Below, in pieces: positions 12,075 through 23,306 of a stretch of DNA of 64,000 nucleotides. The first letter of the stretch is position 1. Each line of letters begins with the position of its first letter. The stretch comes from Proteles cristata cristata. Taxonomy: Eukaryota > Chordata > Mammalia > Carnivora > Hyaenidae. The notes below the pieces were generated by a model that saw only the letters and a list, made by a program, of their open reading frames with translations, had not been told where the DNA came from and ran no database searches. The stretch spans positions 310,001-374,000 of the forward strand of contig JAESUZ010004921.1 of NCBI GenBank assembly GCA_017311185.1, read 5' to 3'. A program made the position numbers and the translations under genes.

Positions 12075-12505
12075 TTTACTTTGTACCAGTAACCATACCA
12101 GTGTTGTCTTTACTCTTCACAGTAAACATACAAAATTTGTATACTTGATCCCACTTTACGAAAGAAACACTGAGGGGTGCCTGGGTGGCTCAGTCGGTTG
12201 AGCCACCGCCTTCCGCTCAGGTCATGATCTTGTGTTTGCTGAGTTCAAGCCCCGTATCAGGCTCTGTGCTGACAGCTCAGAGCCTGGAGCCTGCTTCAGA
12301 TTCTGTGTCTCCCTCTCTTTCTGCCCCTCCCCCACTCCTGCTCTCTCTTTCTCTCTCTCTCTCTCTCAAAAGTAAATAAACATTAAAAAAAGAGAGAGAA
12401 CACTGAGACTCAGAGATAAGAAAGAAGTAACTTAGTTTAGCTGACTCAGTCAAAATTCAAAACCTGGATTCTGACTTCAAAGGCTGTGAATTTATTTTAC
12501 TACTC
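12075..12505 (-). repeat. MIR SINE fragment split by a CAN-SINE
   Basis: Left part (12,075-12,174): 'accagtgttgtctttactcttcacagtaaacatac...ttgatcccactttacgaaagaaacactgag'. Right part (12,403-12,505): 'actgagactcagagataagaaagaagtaacttag...aattcaaaacctggattctgacttcaaaggctgtg'. Together they follow the MIR complement (tccccattttacagaTGAGGaaactgag ... aagtaacttgcc ... gattcgaacccagg). The SINE at 12,175 separates them. Confidence 0.7.
12175..12392 (+). mobile_element. CAN-SINE, feliform, inside a MIR
   Basis: A full-length copy with head 'gggtgcctgggtggctcagtcggttgagcc', middle 'ggctctgtgctgacagctcagagcctggagcctgcttcagattctgtgtctcc', CT tract and 'aaataaacatt' tail. An imperfect TSD (aaagaaacactgag / agagagaacactgag) flanks it. 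It belongs to the 'gctgacagctcagagcc' group, older than the 'gctgactgcc' group. Confidence 0.96.
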
Positions 12506-14310
12506 TCTGAGATATTCAAAATATTTAAGCATTTTAGTATGAAAGATTTTTAAGGTACAAGCTCTTTAAAAGTGTAATCTGAGGCACAGAGTCTCGCTTT
12601 ACCTAATTTATCCTGATTTACATTACTGCCTGTTATTGTAGGTCCTTGTAGTTTCATTTCCAATTTGGTGCCTCTTCTAAGTCCCAAATAGTCGAAAGTT
12701 GGAGATTATATTTCTGTCTTGTCATCTGTAGGCACTCTTACTTTAAAGTCATATGTTCCATATGAGGGCTGCTTTTCTAACTTCCTCAGTGAAGTGATCA
12801 CAAGTGGAAATTTTTAATCTTGTTCATTAACCCTTTGTTATTTCTGCTCCTTAAGTGTCTTTACTCTTTTCTGTCTCCACAGATTCACTAAAACCTCAGA
12901 GCCAAACACTGGCTATTTCTCTTCTTAGGATAGCAACGGAAATTGTAACTTAGGTCATAATTTGAAAATACTATGGGATTAAATTATATTCGATTTCACC
13001 TATAACCTTTTTGCAGACATACTCAACTTTCCCAGAGCGGCCCCTATGTATTTGTATTCTTACCAAGCTCAAAGTCTAGAAGTACCTTGCTTCTTGGCAT
13101 GTATGAGCAGAGTCTGGTTAAGAGGATTCTCATGCCTTATATATGTTTTATATATTGTCCCTGTCTTTCTTCACTGAGCTAACAGCTCTTGGTCTCTGTC
13201 TCTCTCTTGCCCTAAACTCTTAAGGTAATGCCAACTCTGTAAAACAAGGGTCATGTACAACCCAATTTGGAGATGTCATAGGGCCTTGGAGTATTGAATT
13301 AATGTTACTTGATAATGATTTTAATGCATCCAAATATGTAACACTTTAAGCATAAACACCGAGTGTGATTGTGTTTCCTCTGACTTTTTCCTCTCCATAG
13401 ATGATGATTATTGTAACAAGCTGTTGCCCTATGGATATTTTTCTTTTGCAACATATGTTCATTAACAGCAGAGGGCGTAGAAAATATGCATAAATGAATG
13501 TAGAGGGCATAAAATGTGAGCGAATTGTAAAAGAGAGTCCACACATGGTTCTCACTATTCCTACTGCTGTTTCTAGCTAAATAAGTGATGGTAATTTGAC
13601 CCAATTTTTTGTCCTCATACTAAATAGTATTTTCCACTGCATTTTGAAAGAGTGAGGAAGATTTGGGAACCAGGGTGGAATTGCCATGGAAACTGCAGCC
13701 ACACTCAGCCAATAAAAAGCTTCCAACATGCTCCTTCAACTTCACTCCATTCCAAATTTAGTGATTTAAAACACCTGTTCTCTAGCACATGATTACTGTG
13801 ATTTAATGGGGGTTTATTAGAGCTGTAAATAGGATGGATTTTTTTCCATGAAGGTGTTGGATATTGGTGTGCATATCTATTTTTGAAAAGGGTAAAACTT
13901 CTTTCCAGCTGATATTTTCAGATCTATGAAATTCTGATTCTCTTATATTTGGTGATTTTAAAAGGTAGAATGAGGTGAAAAACACATCCTGGGTATTATT
14001 TTGTGGATACACTAGATACACTAATCAATAAGGCTACATTCACTACTACATTCCATTAAAAAAAAAAAGAAAAAAAGTGTTTAGACCAAATCCCAAGTAC
14101 ATATAGGATATTAGATGTCCACAGGCTGACAACCAGAGATGAATCCTTCTAAAGTCGGCTGTGACTTCATCCATTTCTTACCTCTAATCTCTATCCCTGT
14201 CTTGGTAGTCAGAATGCATGTGTGTATTTCCTTTCATGTTTTACATATATTTACAAACTGAGATTGTAGGATCTATTCTCTTTTATGAAATGCAAAGATC
14301 ATTTGTACTT
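12506..14310. other. Unassigned stretch
   Basis: No gene is visible. 13,305-13,604 holds two overlapping minus-strand frames without recognisable domains. An X-box-like palindrome at 13,680-13,693 followed by a CCAAT motif at 13,709 is noted in the findings. An A-rich tract lies at 14,059-14,078. Confidence 0.5.
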
Positions 14311-14319
14311 TTTTGTTTT

Positions 14320-14521
14320 TTAAAAATGTTTATTTATTTGAGAGAGAGCATGCTCAAGAGAGTGCCTGAATGGGCAGGGGAGGGGCAGTGAGAGAGGAAG
14401 AGAGAGAATCCCAAGCAGGCTCTGTTCTGTCAGTATGTAGCCCAAAGCAAGGCTTGATCTCACAAACCATGGGATCATGATCTGAGATGAAATCAAGAGT
14501 CACTGAGCCACTCAGGTGGCC
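14320..14521 (-). mobile_element. CAN-SINE, older feliform copy
   Basis: On the + strand it begins with the tail complement (aaatgtttatttatttgagagagag), continues through 'caagcaggctctgttctgtcag', 'gatcatgatctgagatgaaatcaagag' and ends 'cactgagccactcaggtggcc'. Flanking 'gatcattt' near 14,298 and 14,529 is a possible short TSD. Confidence 0.93.
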
Positions 14522-14626
14522 TGATTTTGATCATTTTTCATGTTAGTTTAAATGCTAATGTTTCACAAAGGCCAGTTAATTTTTTGCAACTATTTGCCTT
14601 TACTTTATAAAACTGACCAGTGCTGT

Positions 14627-14650
14627 GCGTGTGTGTGTGTGGGCGGGGGG
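14627..14650 (+). repeat. Short (GT)n / G-rich run
   Basis: 'gtgcgtgtgtgtgtgtgggcggggggt' is a short GT tract ending in a G run. Confidence 0.85.
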
Positions 14651-14942
14651 TATAATTTATTTGCTTTGGCAAAATATTTTAATGAAAAAATAACCCTTCC
14701 AAGTGATAGAAGCGGTGCAATGATATAAATACATGGGAACATTCTAAAATTAATAACTTTTAATAAAGCTATAAGATATTGGAAATATGTCCAGAAACAA
14801 TGTGTAAAAATATATTTGATATTCATACAAATTAAGGTTGCTTTTATTTTAATACTATAAGTAGCAACGTAATTATTATGACTCCCCTAAAATATAGAAA
14901 AAAAGGATAGATTATAAACTTTAAAAATGTTACAGGAATTTA

Positions 14943-15057
14943 GGGGTACCTGGTTGGCTCAGATGGGACAGTATGTGATTTTTAATCTTGGGGTTGTAAA
15001 TTTGAGCCCCACTTTGGGCACAGAGATTATTTAAAAAAATAAAATCTTAAAGTAAAA
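14943..15057 (+). mobile_element. Short CAN-SINE (tRNA-like head plus A-rich tail only)
   Basis: 'ggggtacctggttggctcagatggg...cttggggttgtaaatttgagccccactttgggcacagagattatt' followed by 'taaaaaaataaaatctta'. This type lacks the (CT)n middle of the long feliform copies and ends in 'aaaatctt'. It is diverged and probably predates most long copies. Confidence 0.85.
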
Positions 15058-15578
15058 TTATGGAAATTTAGAAAATATGATATATTTTCTGATATATTAA
15101 GAATGCAATAAGAATAATTGCATTTATAATAGGACCATGGACACTGAAAAATGATTGCTGTATATGTGTATATTAATGATCCACTTAGCTATATAAAATA
15201 GGATTGTCCTTTGAGATTGCCTCAGAGGGAAGTTACGGTATAAAGCTAGCTCATTTTTATCCTTAGCAAAGACTGAAAAAGTAAATGTTCATAAAAAATA
15301 AATAAGTTAAAAAATTGAATTGCATTTATAAAGTCTATGAGATGCAAGACCAATGTATTAGTATACTCAGAATATCTGGAGAGAAAATAATGACTTTTCA
15401 TGAATAAGAATATTAACCAAATGTTATTTGTATACTTTTGTGTGGCTTATAAAAACATGCAATAAAATATACTGCAAAAACTTCCAGGCCTTTACAAATA
15501 CTTTCATTGAAATTCTTTTGACAATCTAATTTTTAACTGCAGGAACTAGAAAAATGACTAAGAATTTTTTATGATGGG
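15058..15578. other. Unassigned AT-rich stretch
   Basis: No gene or repeat is recognised. Confidence 0.5.
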
Positions 15579-15590
15579 GACTATTTTCTT

Positions 15591-15801
15591 TTTATTTTTT
15601 AATGTTTATTTTTAAGAGAGACAGAGACAGAGTGTCAGCGGGGGACAGTCAGACAGAGAGGGAGACACAGAATCTGTACCAGGCTCCAGGATCCACACTG
15701 TCAGCACAAAGCCCTACATGGGGCTTGAATTCATGAACTGTGAGATCATGACCTGAGCCAAAGTCAGTTGCTTAACTGACTGAGCCACCCAGATTTCCCA
15801 T
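15591..15801 (-). mobile_element. CAN-SINE, feliform
   Basis: 'tttaatgtttatttttaagagagacagag' at the left, 'ccaggctccaggatccacactgtcagcacaaagcc', then 'gatcatgacctgagccaaagtcagttgcttaactgactgagccaccca' at the right. A 12-bp TSD (gactattttctt) lies at 15,579-15,590 and 15,802-15,813. Confidence 0.95.
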
Positions 15802-16539
15802 GACTATTTTCTTCTTAAATAAAATAGGTATTATTTCCTCAATATAGCCCTTCTTGATCAACCCTTTTGATATATCTACTCATGGTCTCATTTCTAGAAG
15901 TCTATTTCTAAGTTATTTCCATATTCTGCTATTAAGAATGTATCTTTTTAAAACATCACCATGGCATCCAGCAAGCTAATCATTTGTTCATTCATCTCTC
16001 CATACATCTAACAAGTACATTATCAGTGGATGTTATGTGTCAACACACTCTGCTTATTAGCCCTATGGATATAAAAGTGCGGAAGAAGGAAAACCTACAG
16101 CTGGCTCACGAGAAATTGTTTTCAATTTAATTCTAATAAATATTAGTTAGAAAACTGCTCGTATTTTCTCTAACAGACTGTATTTATTTTGGGGTATGAT
16201 CTTGTGCGTATACAGGTATTTCTAATTATCAAGGAATAAGCACTTGAAAAGAATTATTATAATAAGGTGTCTTTATATACTGAAGACCTGTATCAGAATG
16301 AAAAATGCATTGGACATTTTCATGTTATGTTTACATCCTCCATAACTTTTGATCCCTATATTTAAAGCCAAGAAAAGAGAGGATTGATTCATTGATGAGT
16401 CTAGGTTATCAAACAATAGAATATCTTCTTTCCTTTTATGTTCCCATTAAATTATGGTCCTTTTCTTAATTTTATTTTACTAGTATATGGTCTTGATAGA
16501 TTAAAAAACTATATTTAAGTTTAGAAATATAATACATAT

Positions 16540-16577
16540 TTGCAGTATATATATACATATATATACAGACATAGATA

Positions 16578-16608
<31 letters not shown>

Positions 16609-16611
16609 TTG
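16540..16611 (+). repeat. Compound (AT)n(AC)(TG)n(TA)n microsatellite
   Basis: Alternating 'tatatatacatatatata', 'tgtgtgtgtgtgtgtg' and 'tatatatatata' blocks. The whole tract alternates pyrimidine and purine, which favours Z-DNA or slipped structures. Confidence 0.93.
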
Positions 16612-16678
16612 CAATTGTTTACCCCTTACCCACAATATATTACAATATTTCAAAAATATTACAGATACATGTGTGTAT

Positions 16679-16701
16679 GAGAGAGAGAGAGAGAGAGAGA
16701 G
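16679..16701 (+). repeat. (GA)n microsatellite
   Basis: An uninterrupted run of about 11 GA units after 'gtgtgtat'. Confidence 0.95.
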
Positions 16702-17490
16702 TAAGGAGTAAACAAATCTGATGGTTATATTGGAATTATAGGAAGCAATGTGATAGTGTGTAGACAGACCTTATCTGTAATGAGCAGTTTGTTACTTAAC
16801 CTTCTTATCCTTTACTTCCACCTCAGGGCATCCAATTTCTTTCTTTGGATAGTAAGAATTCCTTTTGGGATTGTATGGCTTTTTACCAGTTTCTAAGATA
16901 TTTAAATTTTCAAAGCTCTTTTTGGCTTATATGAGTATTGCCAGTGGACAACAAAAGCAGGCAAATTAGTCACTGTCAGCCATCAGCACTGAAAAGTCCT
17001 GCAAACATATGCATATGAAGGAGTTGTTTAAGTGCATGTGGCACAAAACCAGTTGACCTCGTATTATAAGGTTTGCTTCAACTTACTCTGCAGTTTGTAC
17101 AATTTCAGCCTAGCTCAGGTACCTCATTTGATTTTCTCAATCAATTTTTCATGCCACTAAGATCACCCTTAAAAGCATCAACTAGGTACCCTGGTTTTTG
17201 AGAAATAAAATTCTGATAGTCCTTTCTGTATATCAGCATTAGGTCACTTCATTTAAATCTTAATTTTGTGATATTGGCATATAAAGAGAGAGAGAGAAGA
17301 AATATATTTTGAGAGGAATTCCATAGCCATATGATGAAAACAGAACATTAGTCTATATTCCACTGCCAAAGGCACTAGGCACTACCTTTTATGGTTTTTG
17401 AATACTATACATAATAAATACATTTCACAACACAATCCAACATGCATACATCTCTATGTATATGTGTGAACATACAAATATATGTTTATT

Positions 17491-17693
17491 GGGGTGTCTG
17501 ATTGGTTCAGTCGGTTAAGCGTCCAACTCTTGATTTGGGCTCAGGTCATGATCTTATGGTTTTTGAGTTTTAGCTCTGCATCGGGCTCTGCGCAAACAGC
17601 ATGGAGCTTGCTTGGGATTCTGTCTCTCCCTCTCGCTCTGCCCCTCCCCCACTCAAGCTGTGTCTCTCTCTTAAAATAAATAAATAAACTTTA
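17491..17693 (+). mobile_element. CAN-SINE, feliform, diverged
   Basis: 'ggggtgtctgattggttcagtcggttaagcgtccaactcttgatttgggctcaggtcatgatc' head, middle 'ggctctgcgcaaacagcatggagcttgcttgggattctgtctctcc', then 'taaaataaataaataaactttaaa'. It uses the 'gcatggagcctgcttgggattct' middle, an older feliform variant lacking 'ctcagagcctgga'. Flanks are AT-rich and no clear TSD was found. Confidence 0.92.
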
Positions 17694-18751
17694 AATATAT
17701 ACATTTACATATATATGCACATATATAAAATCAGTAAATTAACAAATTTCCCAAAACTATGCTTACTCTTACTATGATAAACTCTGCTATTTTGATATTT
17801 CTATTCCTAATTATCATAATTAATTAAAATGTACTTTCTGAGACCCATTAAACAAATGTAATGATCTAGTAAAGATCTATAGTTTGGAAAACATTGGCCT
17901 AAAGTATGACTCCCACCCAGTCTCTCTTAACAAAAATTTCAGGTACAAACAGCCCTGTGTGTTTCTTAACTTTTAGGGCAAGATTTCACACTAGGTCAAC
18001 TGTATCATGGGAATACTGCCATGTGAATATTTAGGGAATCAATTTTCAGAACCTCACCTTTCATAATGTTCTTTTCTAAGTTTGATTTGTCTGGTAACAG
18101 ACATAAGACGATCCCTCTTTTTCCTTCCAAATATTATTTTGCTCATTTTTAAAAAGGAAGACAAAACCCCTCAAAGAGCAAGAATCCATGCATTGCCCTA
18201 ATTAAAGACTCCTTCTCATTCTAACACACACACACACGTTGAAACGTGTATGTTGGCTTAGGGAGACACTTTTAATGGTTTCTTAATAGGATTAAGTATA
18301 TTATAAATTCAGTGCTGAGGTCACATATTGTCAAAGAATGAATTATTCTTAGGGAATGTTTATAGAAGACAAAGCTTCATCTTAACACAATTTTTTCCTG
18401 ATGTATATGCTGGATATTCTGATTCCATTGACAAAATTAATTTAGGCTCTGCCACAATCTCTATCACCCAACCCTAATTTTTAAAAATAATATATATTAT
18501 TATTTTTAAATTTTCCTATGATGAAAGATACTATTAAAATTCTTGTAGTTTAAATTTCATTAACAAAGTATATACAATGAATCCTAAGAATATAAGTGTA
18601 TTATACATTTTGATAATTATTAAGTATAAAAAGGTGATTTGGAGAAAAATCACTTCTTGAAGAGATATACTGGACTTTATATAACTTCATTATCAATTTA
18701 TGAATATCATCTATTGGTAGAATGAAATAGATTTGAATGGGATCAATTCTA
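17694..18751. other. Unassigned AT-rich stretch
   Basis: No gene or repeat is recognised apart from a short (AC)6 run near 18,225. Confidence 0.5.
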
Positions 18752-18769
18752 TTCCACTTTCTCATTTTA

Positions 18770-19012
18770 TTTATTTGTTTATTTATTTATTTATTTATTC
18801 ATGCTTATTTATTTATTTATTTTAAGAGGGAGAGAAAATGTGCATGTGCTTACAGGGGAAGGGCAGAGAGACAGGGAGTGGAAATCCAAAGCCAGCTCCA
18901 CACAGTCAGCAGAGAGCTTGATAAGGAGCCTGATCTCATGAACTCTAGGAGATCATGACCTGAACTGAAATTAAGAGTCAGCTCCTTCACCAACTGAGTC
19001 ACCCAGGCACCC
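18770..19012 (-). mobile_element. CAN-SINE with expanded (TTTA)n tail
   Basis: The tail complement has grown into a (TTTA)n microsatellite at 18,768-18,820. The body follows: 'agagggagagaaaatgtgcatgtgc', 'agccagctccacacagtcagcagagagc', 'gagatcatgacctgaactgaaattaagagtcag', 'aactgagtcacccaggcaccc'. An exact 18-bp TSD (ttccactttctcatttta) lies at 18,752-18,769 and 19,013-19,030, which is unusually well kept for so diverged a copy. Confidence 0.95.
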
Positions 19013-19219
19013 TTCCACTTTCTCATTTTAATAAGGGCATTAATTGATATTATTTTCATGAAAAGTTAGATAGTAATACAAAAGGCACATGGAGATACAC
19101 TTTTTTACAATAACTGCTAGACTTCTCTGTATTTGAATACAATCTGAATTAAATAACACCGTATGTTGTAAAAATAAATTTAAGACATTTCATCTGACTA
19201 CATTAATAGACAATTTGAA

Positions 19220-19417
19220 TTTTTTTTTTTTCTAGGAGAGAGACAGCGTGAGCAGGGGAGGGTCAGAGAGAGAGGGAGATATAGACTCTGAAATAGGCTC
19301 CAGGCTCTAAGCTGGCAGTCAGCACAGAGCCCGACGCGGGGCTCGAACCCACGAACCGCGAGATCATGACCTAAGCGAAAGTCGGACGCTTAACCGACTA
19401 AGCCACCCAGGCGCCCC
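19220..19417 (-). mobile_element. CAN-SINE, young subfamily
   Basis: Near-consensus copy: 'tctaggagagagacagcgtgagcaggggagggtcagagagagaggg', 'gacgcggggctcgaacccacgaaccgcgagatcatgacctaagcgaaagtcggacgcttaaccgactaagccacccaggcgcccc'-type 5' half. An 11-bp TSD (gacaatttgaa) lies at 19,209-19,219 and 19,418-19,428. CpG sites in the head are largely intact, a sign of recent insertion. Confidence 0.96.
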
Positions 19418-19428
19418 GACAATTTGAA

Positions 19429-20175
19429 ATTTTTTGAAGCAATGGATTGGAAACCACCTTGCTTGCACAATAATATGTTAGCCATTAAGTTCACTCATTT
19501 TCTTAATTTGGCAGAAAGATTCTAAAAAGGATTAATCAGCCTGCTATTATTAAGAACGTCTTTTTTATGCATAAACTGTTCAGAAAGGGTTAAAATTATA
19601 ATTTAAATACGTTTTTTCCATAAAATTAGTTTTTATTTAATTCTTTAACTCATCTTATGCTTAAAATGTTTTTCTAAATCCTAGAGCTGAAGATTATGCT
19701 CATTTTTCCCAATTGACACAATCAATTCTGTTGTCAAAACATCAGTTATTTCAGACTTGTTTTCTATTAGAAACAGTCTAACAAGATTTTTCATTGAAAG
19801 AATGTGTTAGTACATGTTTTGAAGCATATTTAAAGAAAAACCTACTGAAAAAAAGTTTACAATGCTCCATGGAAGACAATTAATGATAAGCAGTGAAATC
19901 AAGATCTAAACAAGGTAAATCTAATATAATTATATCTAAATGTAAAGATGAAGAACTTCTTTTCATTGCTCCAATTATAATGCCATAAATTCCTTTATGT
20001 ACATCATATTAGCTGCAAATCCCTAATTTTCATATGTTGTTGTTTTTTTAATTTCAAATTATTCTTAAGTGCCTATTGTCATAAAATCATTCATGTGCTG
20101 GGGATTTGGGAAAATGTTTCTAAATTCTTAAGCATATAGAGATTTTATATGTTTGTTTGTGTTATTTGCTCCTAT
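19429..20175. other. Unassigned AT-rich stretch
   Basis: No gene or repeat is recognised. Confidence 0.5.
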
Positions 20176-20179
20176 GTCT

Positions 20180-22150
20180 GTTGTGCTGTCATCAGAAACA
20201 TAGTCTACTTCAAACCTTTGGAATTTTCAAAGATTGGCTTTATGATCTAGCATAGAGTAATTTCTTCTGTTGTTATAAATACTCTATGTACACTTTTATG
20301 TGCATTCTGTGTTGACTGTGTATAATAGTCTACATATATCAATTAGGACATTTGTTAACCATGTTATTTAATCTTGTATTGCTTACTGATTTTTGCCTAT
20401 GGATTCAAAAATTACTGAGAAGAGCTGTTAAAGATATTTCTCACTATAATTCTGGATATTTCTTCTTTTGCCTCTGTCAATTTTATTTATATTTTTATGG
20501 TTATTTTAATAAATATGTACATTTAAAATAGACATCTTCCTGATTAACTGAGATATTTAACTTATGAATTTAAATGATTGAGTTACTTTCACATCTATTT
20601 TGTGTGATATTAATACAATTATGTAAGTTTGATTTGGAAAGGATTCACCTGGCTCATGTTTTACTATCTTCTAGGCTTTTAATATTTTTTGTATTCTTTT
20701 ATTTTAATTGCATTTGTTTCTGAATTGTGAGCTTTTAGTGAGCTTTAGTTTCTGAATCTGCTCACTTTTTAAGGGGAACATAGTCCATTTACATTTTATT
20801 TAACTGCAGTTATTTTGTGGTTAAAATCATCTACCTTAAATGCCTTTCTCTTGTTCCACCTATTATATGTTCCTTTTCTCCTTTCCTGATTGATTGATGA
20901 TCTTTTATTTACTTGGATTTCCCATGTAAATTTGTTGAAGACTCAGTTCTAGAGATAAAAATTTTAATCTCTGAGTTATAAAATTCTGGTATTAATTTAT
21001 AATTTTGCCTTCTTCCTCCCAAAAATTTCAGGGACCTTAGCAAGTTCTAATTTATTAACTCTTTACAATTCAATAAATATGTAATATGAATATTAGAAGA
21101 TATAATTGCGATCACTATTTTTAAAAATTCATGTTCTTTTAATTATGTACATAATTACCTTTGTATTCCTATTTATTTCTTCCTGTGTCTGTTTTCCATT
21201 TGAATCCATTTTCCTTAAGACTAAAGCTCAGCTGTAAGTATTTTTATGTAAGTTTCTATTTGTTTCACTGAATATGTACTTATTTATTTTTCTCTCATTT
21301 TTAGAAGGTATTTTCACTTAGTATGTAATTTTAGGTTGGCAAATATTTTCTTTGGCTTTTATGGTTACAAGTGAAAAGTAATTTATAAAAATGACCTGAT
21401 TATCTTTAAAAAGAATTTCTTTATTTTTTCTGGCTGATTATAAGAGTCCCTCCATCCATCTGCATCCCTCAATATCTTTAGATTATAGGACTTTTATTAT
21501 AATGTTTGTAGGTGTGAATTTTTCTTATGTATCTTTCTTGAAGATTACTGAGCATTTTGATCTGTGAATGACATCAATCAATTTTACAATGTTTTTATCT
21601 CATCTTTCTATATAACCTCTTTCCCATTCTCTCTGTTGTTGTCCTTTTGAAACTCTAATCAAAGAAGCCATAGACCTTATTAATGCATTTTTTGTATTCT
21701 CTCTTCTATATTGTTTCCCGAGGCTTCATATACGGAAGAGGTTCTTTTATCATATCTGCTGTGAAATTTATTCATTGGGTTCTAAATTGAGGTTATTACA
21801 TTTTTTTAAAAAAGTTTATTTATTTATTTCGAGAGAGAGACAGAGAGTCCAAGTAGGCTTCACACTGACAGCATGGAGTTCTATACAGGGCTTGGTCTCA
21901 TGAACCATGAGATCATGACCTGAGCCGACATCACGAGTCAGATGCTTAACTGATTGAGTCAACCAGGTGCCCCTTCATTATTATTCTTTTAACGTTTAGA
22001 ATTTCTATATTATTTTTCTCAATTCTTTAATAATACATTTTATGATTTCCAGTTTTCTACTAAAATTTTCAATGAATGTCAGCTATGAATGTCAGTCTCT
22101 TCTAGAGACTTTCTCAGTATCTTAGCTTTTTTTCTTTTTATCAGAAAATC
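20180..22150 (-). mobile_element. Ancient L1M-type LINE (5' UTR/ORF1 and start of ORF2), split by a SINE
   Basis: Read in complement it is the 5' half of an old L1. 'ggctttatgatctagcatagagta' and 'cagctgtt…gatatttctcactataattctgg' correspond to early ORF2; 'ttaatccatttacattt'-like text at 20,780-20,810 marks the ORF2 start region; 'ttctctctgttgttgtccttttgaaactctaatc' and 'tttagaatttctatattattttt' fit the ORF1 region. Interrupted at 21,802-21,973 by a CAN-SINE. No frame is intact. Confidence 0.75.
21802..21973 (-). mobile_element. CAN-SINE, feliform, short CT region
   Basis: 'aaaaaagtttatttatttatttcgagagagagacagagag' then 'caagtaggcttcacactgacagcatggag', 'catgaaccatgagatcatgacctgagccgacatcacgagtcag', 'ttgagtcaaccaggtgcccc'. 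At 172 bp it lacks most of the polypyrimidine region. It splits the ancient L1. Confidence 0.93.
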
Positions 22151-22261
22151 TTCCTTATCATTAATAATTTTAATAGCTGCTTTTCTCTTTGTACTTCTTT
22201 CTTTGTACTTCCTCCTTCCCCAAAGGTAATGGCACAATATTTACTCATGCTTCTAGTTTTT

Positions 22262-22612
22262 TAGGAGCTCAAACTGTTGTAACAAAATGCCAGAGACAAG
22301 GTGGCTTAAACCACAGAAATTTATTTCTCACAGTTTTGGAGCTTAGACAGTCCAAGATAACTTACTGGCAGATTCATCATCCGGTAAGGGCCTACTTCCT
22401 GGTTTTTAGACAACTATCTTTTGTATCCTCACATAGCAGAGAGTTCACTCTCCTATGTTTTCTTAAAAATCCCATCATGAGGGCTCTGGCCTTATGATTT
22501 CACACAAACCTAGTCATTTCCCAAAGGCCCTATCTCCAGATACCATCGCATTAAGGACTAGGATTTCAACATATGAATTTGGGCGTATGGGAGACATTTA
22601 GTCCACACCACC
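22262..22612 (-). mobile_element. MLT1-type LTR (ERVL-MaLR), solo, ancient
   Basis: In complement, 'ggagacatttagtccacacc' is the LTR start, 'atttgggcgtatggg…ttcaacatatgaattt' the proximal part and 'ggtggcttaaaccacagaaatttatttctcacagttttgg' the distal part (tgtTGTTTAAGCCACC motif), ending near 'aactgttgtaacaaaatgcc'. It is non-coding and too diverged to find its TSD. It lies just right of the ancient L1. Confidence 0.85.
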
Positions 22613-23051
22613 TTGCAACTATTATGCTTCTAGGAAAATGTATTCATATTTTCTTATACTTTATGGATCATGATGGTTGGTTCAAATAACCAGGACTATT
22701 ATTACTACAAAAGTAAATCTATCCTCAAGAGACTTTATTCCACTTCTGGGCAGCTTCATAGAGAACATCATTCTTTTCAGGCTTCTTCAGTGTAAGGATG
22801 GATTGCCTTATTTGTATATCCCTCAAGATGGCTTTATGTATGTATCTTGTAAAGTAATTTATCTAACATTAAAATAATAAATCTTATGAGGAAAAATATG
22901 AATAGAAATGGAAAAAAACACTTGCAGTCATACCACCAAGAAATAACAATTATTAGCATACAGTAATTTATTATGATAGTATTTTCTGCACATTTGTATA
23001 CACATTTTCCCTTTTAAGTGTGGATTTTTCATCACGGATGCTTTCCTCCTT
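22613..23051. other. Unassigned stretch
   Basis: No gene is visible. A 66-codon + frame at 22,677-22,877 has no recognised motif. Confidence 0.5.
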
Positions 23052-23071
23052 AAAATATCAGGATTTTTTTT

Positions 23072-23286
23072 TAAATTTTTAATGTTTTATTTATATCTAG
23101 GAGAGAGAAAGAGACAGCATGAGCAGGGGAGGGTCAGAGAGAGAGGGAGTCACAGACTGAAACAGGTTCCAGGCTCTGAGCTGGCAGTCAGCACAGAGCC
23201 CGACGCGGGTCTCGAACCCACGAACCGCGAGATCATGACCTAAGCGAAAGTCGGACGCTTAACCGACTAGGCCACCCAGGCGCCCC
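23072..23286 (-). mobile_element. CAN-SINE, young subfamily
   Basis: Near-consensus, with 'gcatgagcaggggagggtcagagagagagggagtcacagactgaaacagg' placing it in the 'cagtctgtg' sublineage (compare 618 and 61,287). A 20-bp TSD (aaaatatcaggatttttttt) lies at 23,052-23,071 and 23,287-23,306. Confidence 0.97.
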
Positions 23287-23306
23287 AAAATATCAGGATT
23301 TTTTTT

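Larger units (their letters stand above)
15814..17489. other. Unassigned stretch with microsatellites
   Basis: AT-rich DNA without a recognised gene. It contains an AT/TG microsatellite (16,540-16,611), a GA run (16,679-16,701) and a short GA run near 17,288. Confidence 0.5.

Noticed and set aside
13321..13610. Two overlapping minus frames of 99 and 69 codons as a possible gene
   Set aside because: They read the same DNA in two frames, have no recognisable motif, and lack any promoter or splice context that I can see.
22677..22877. 66-codon + frame after the MLT1 LTR
   Set aside because: Short, AT-rich, no motif; length is within chance for this composition.
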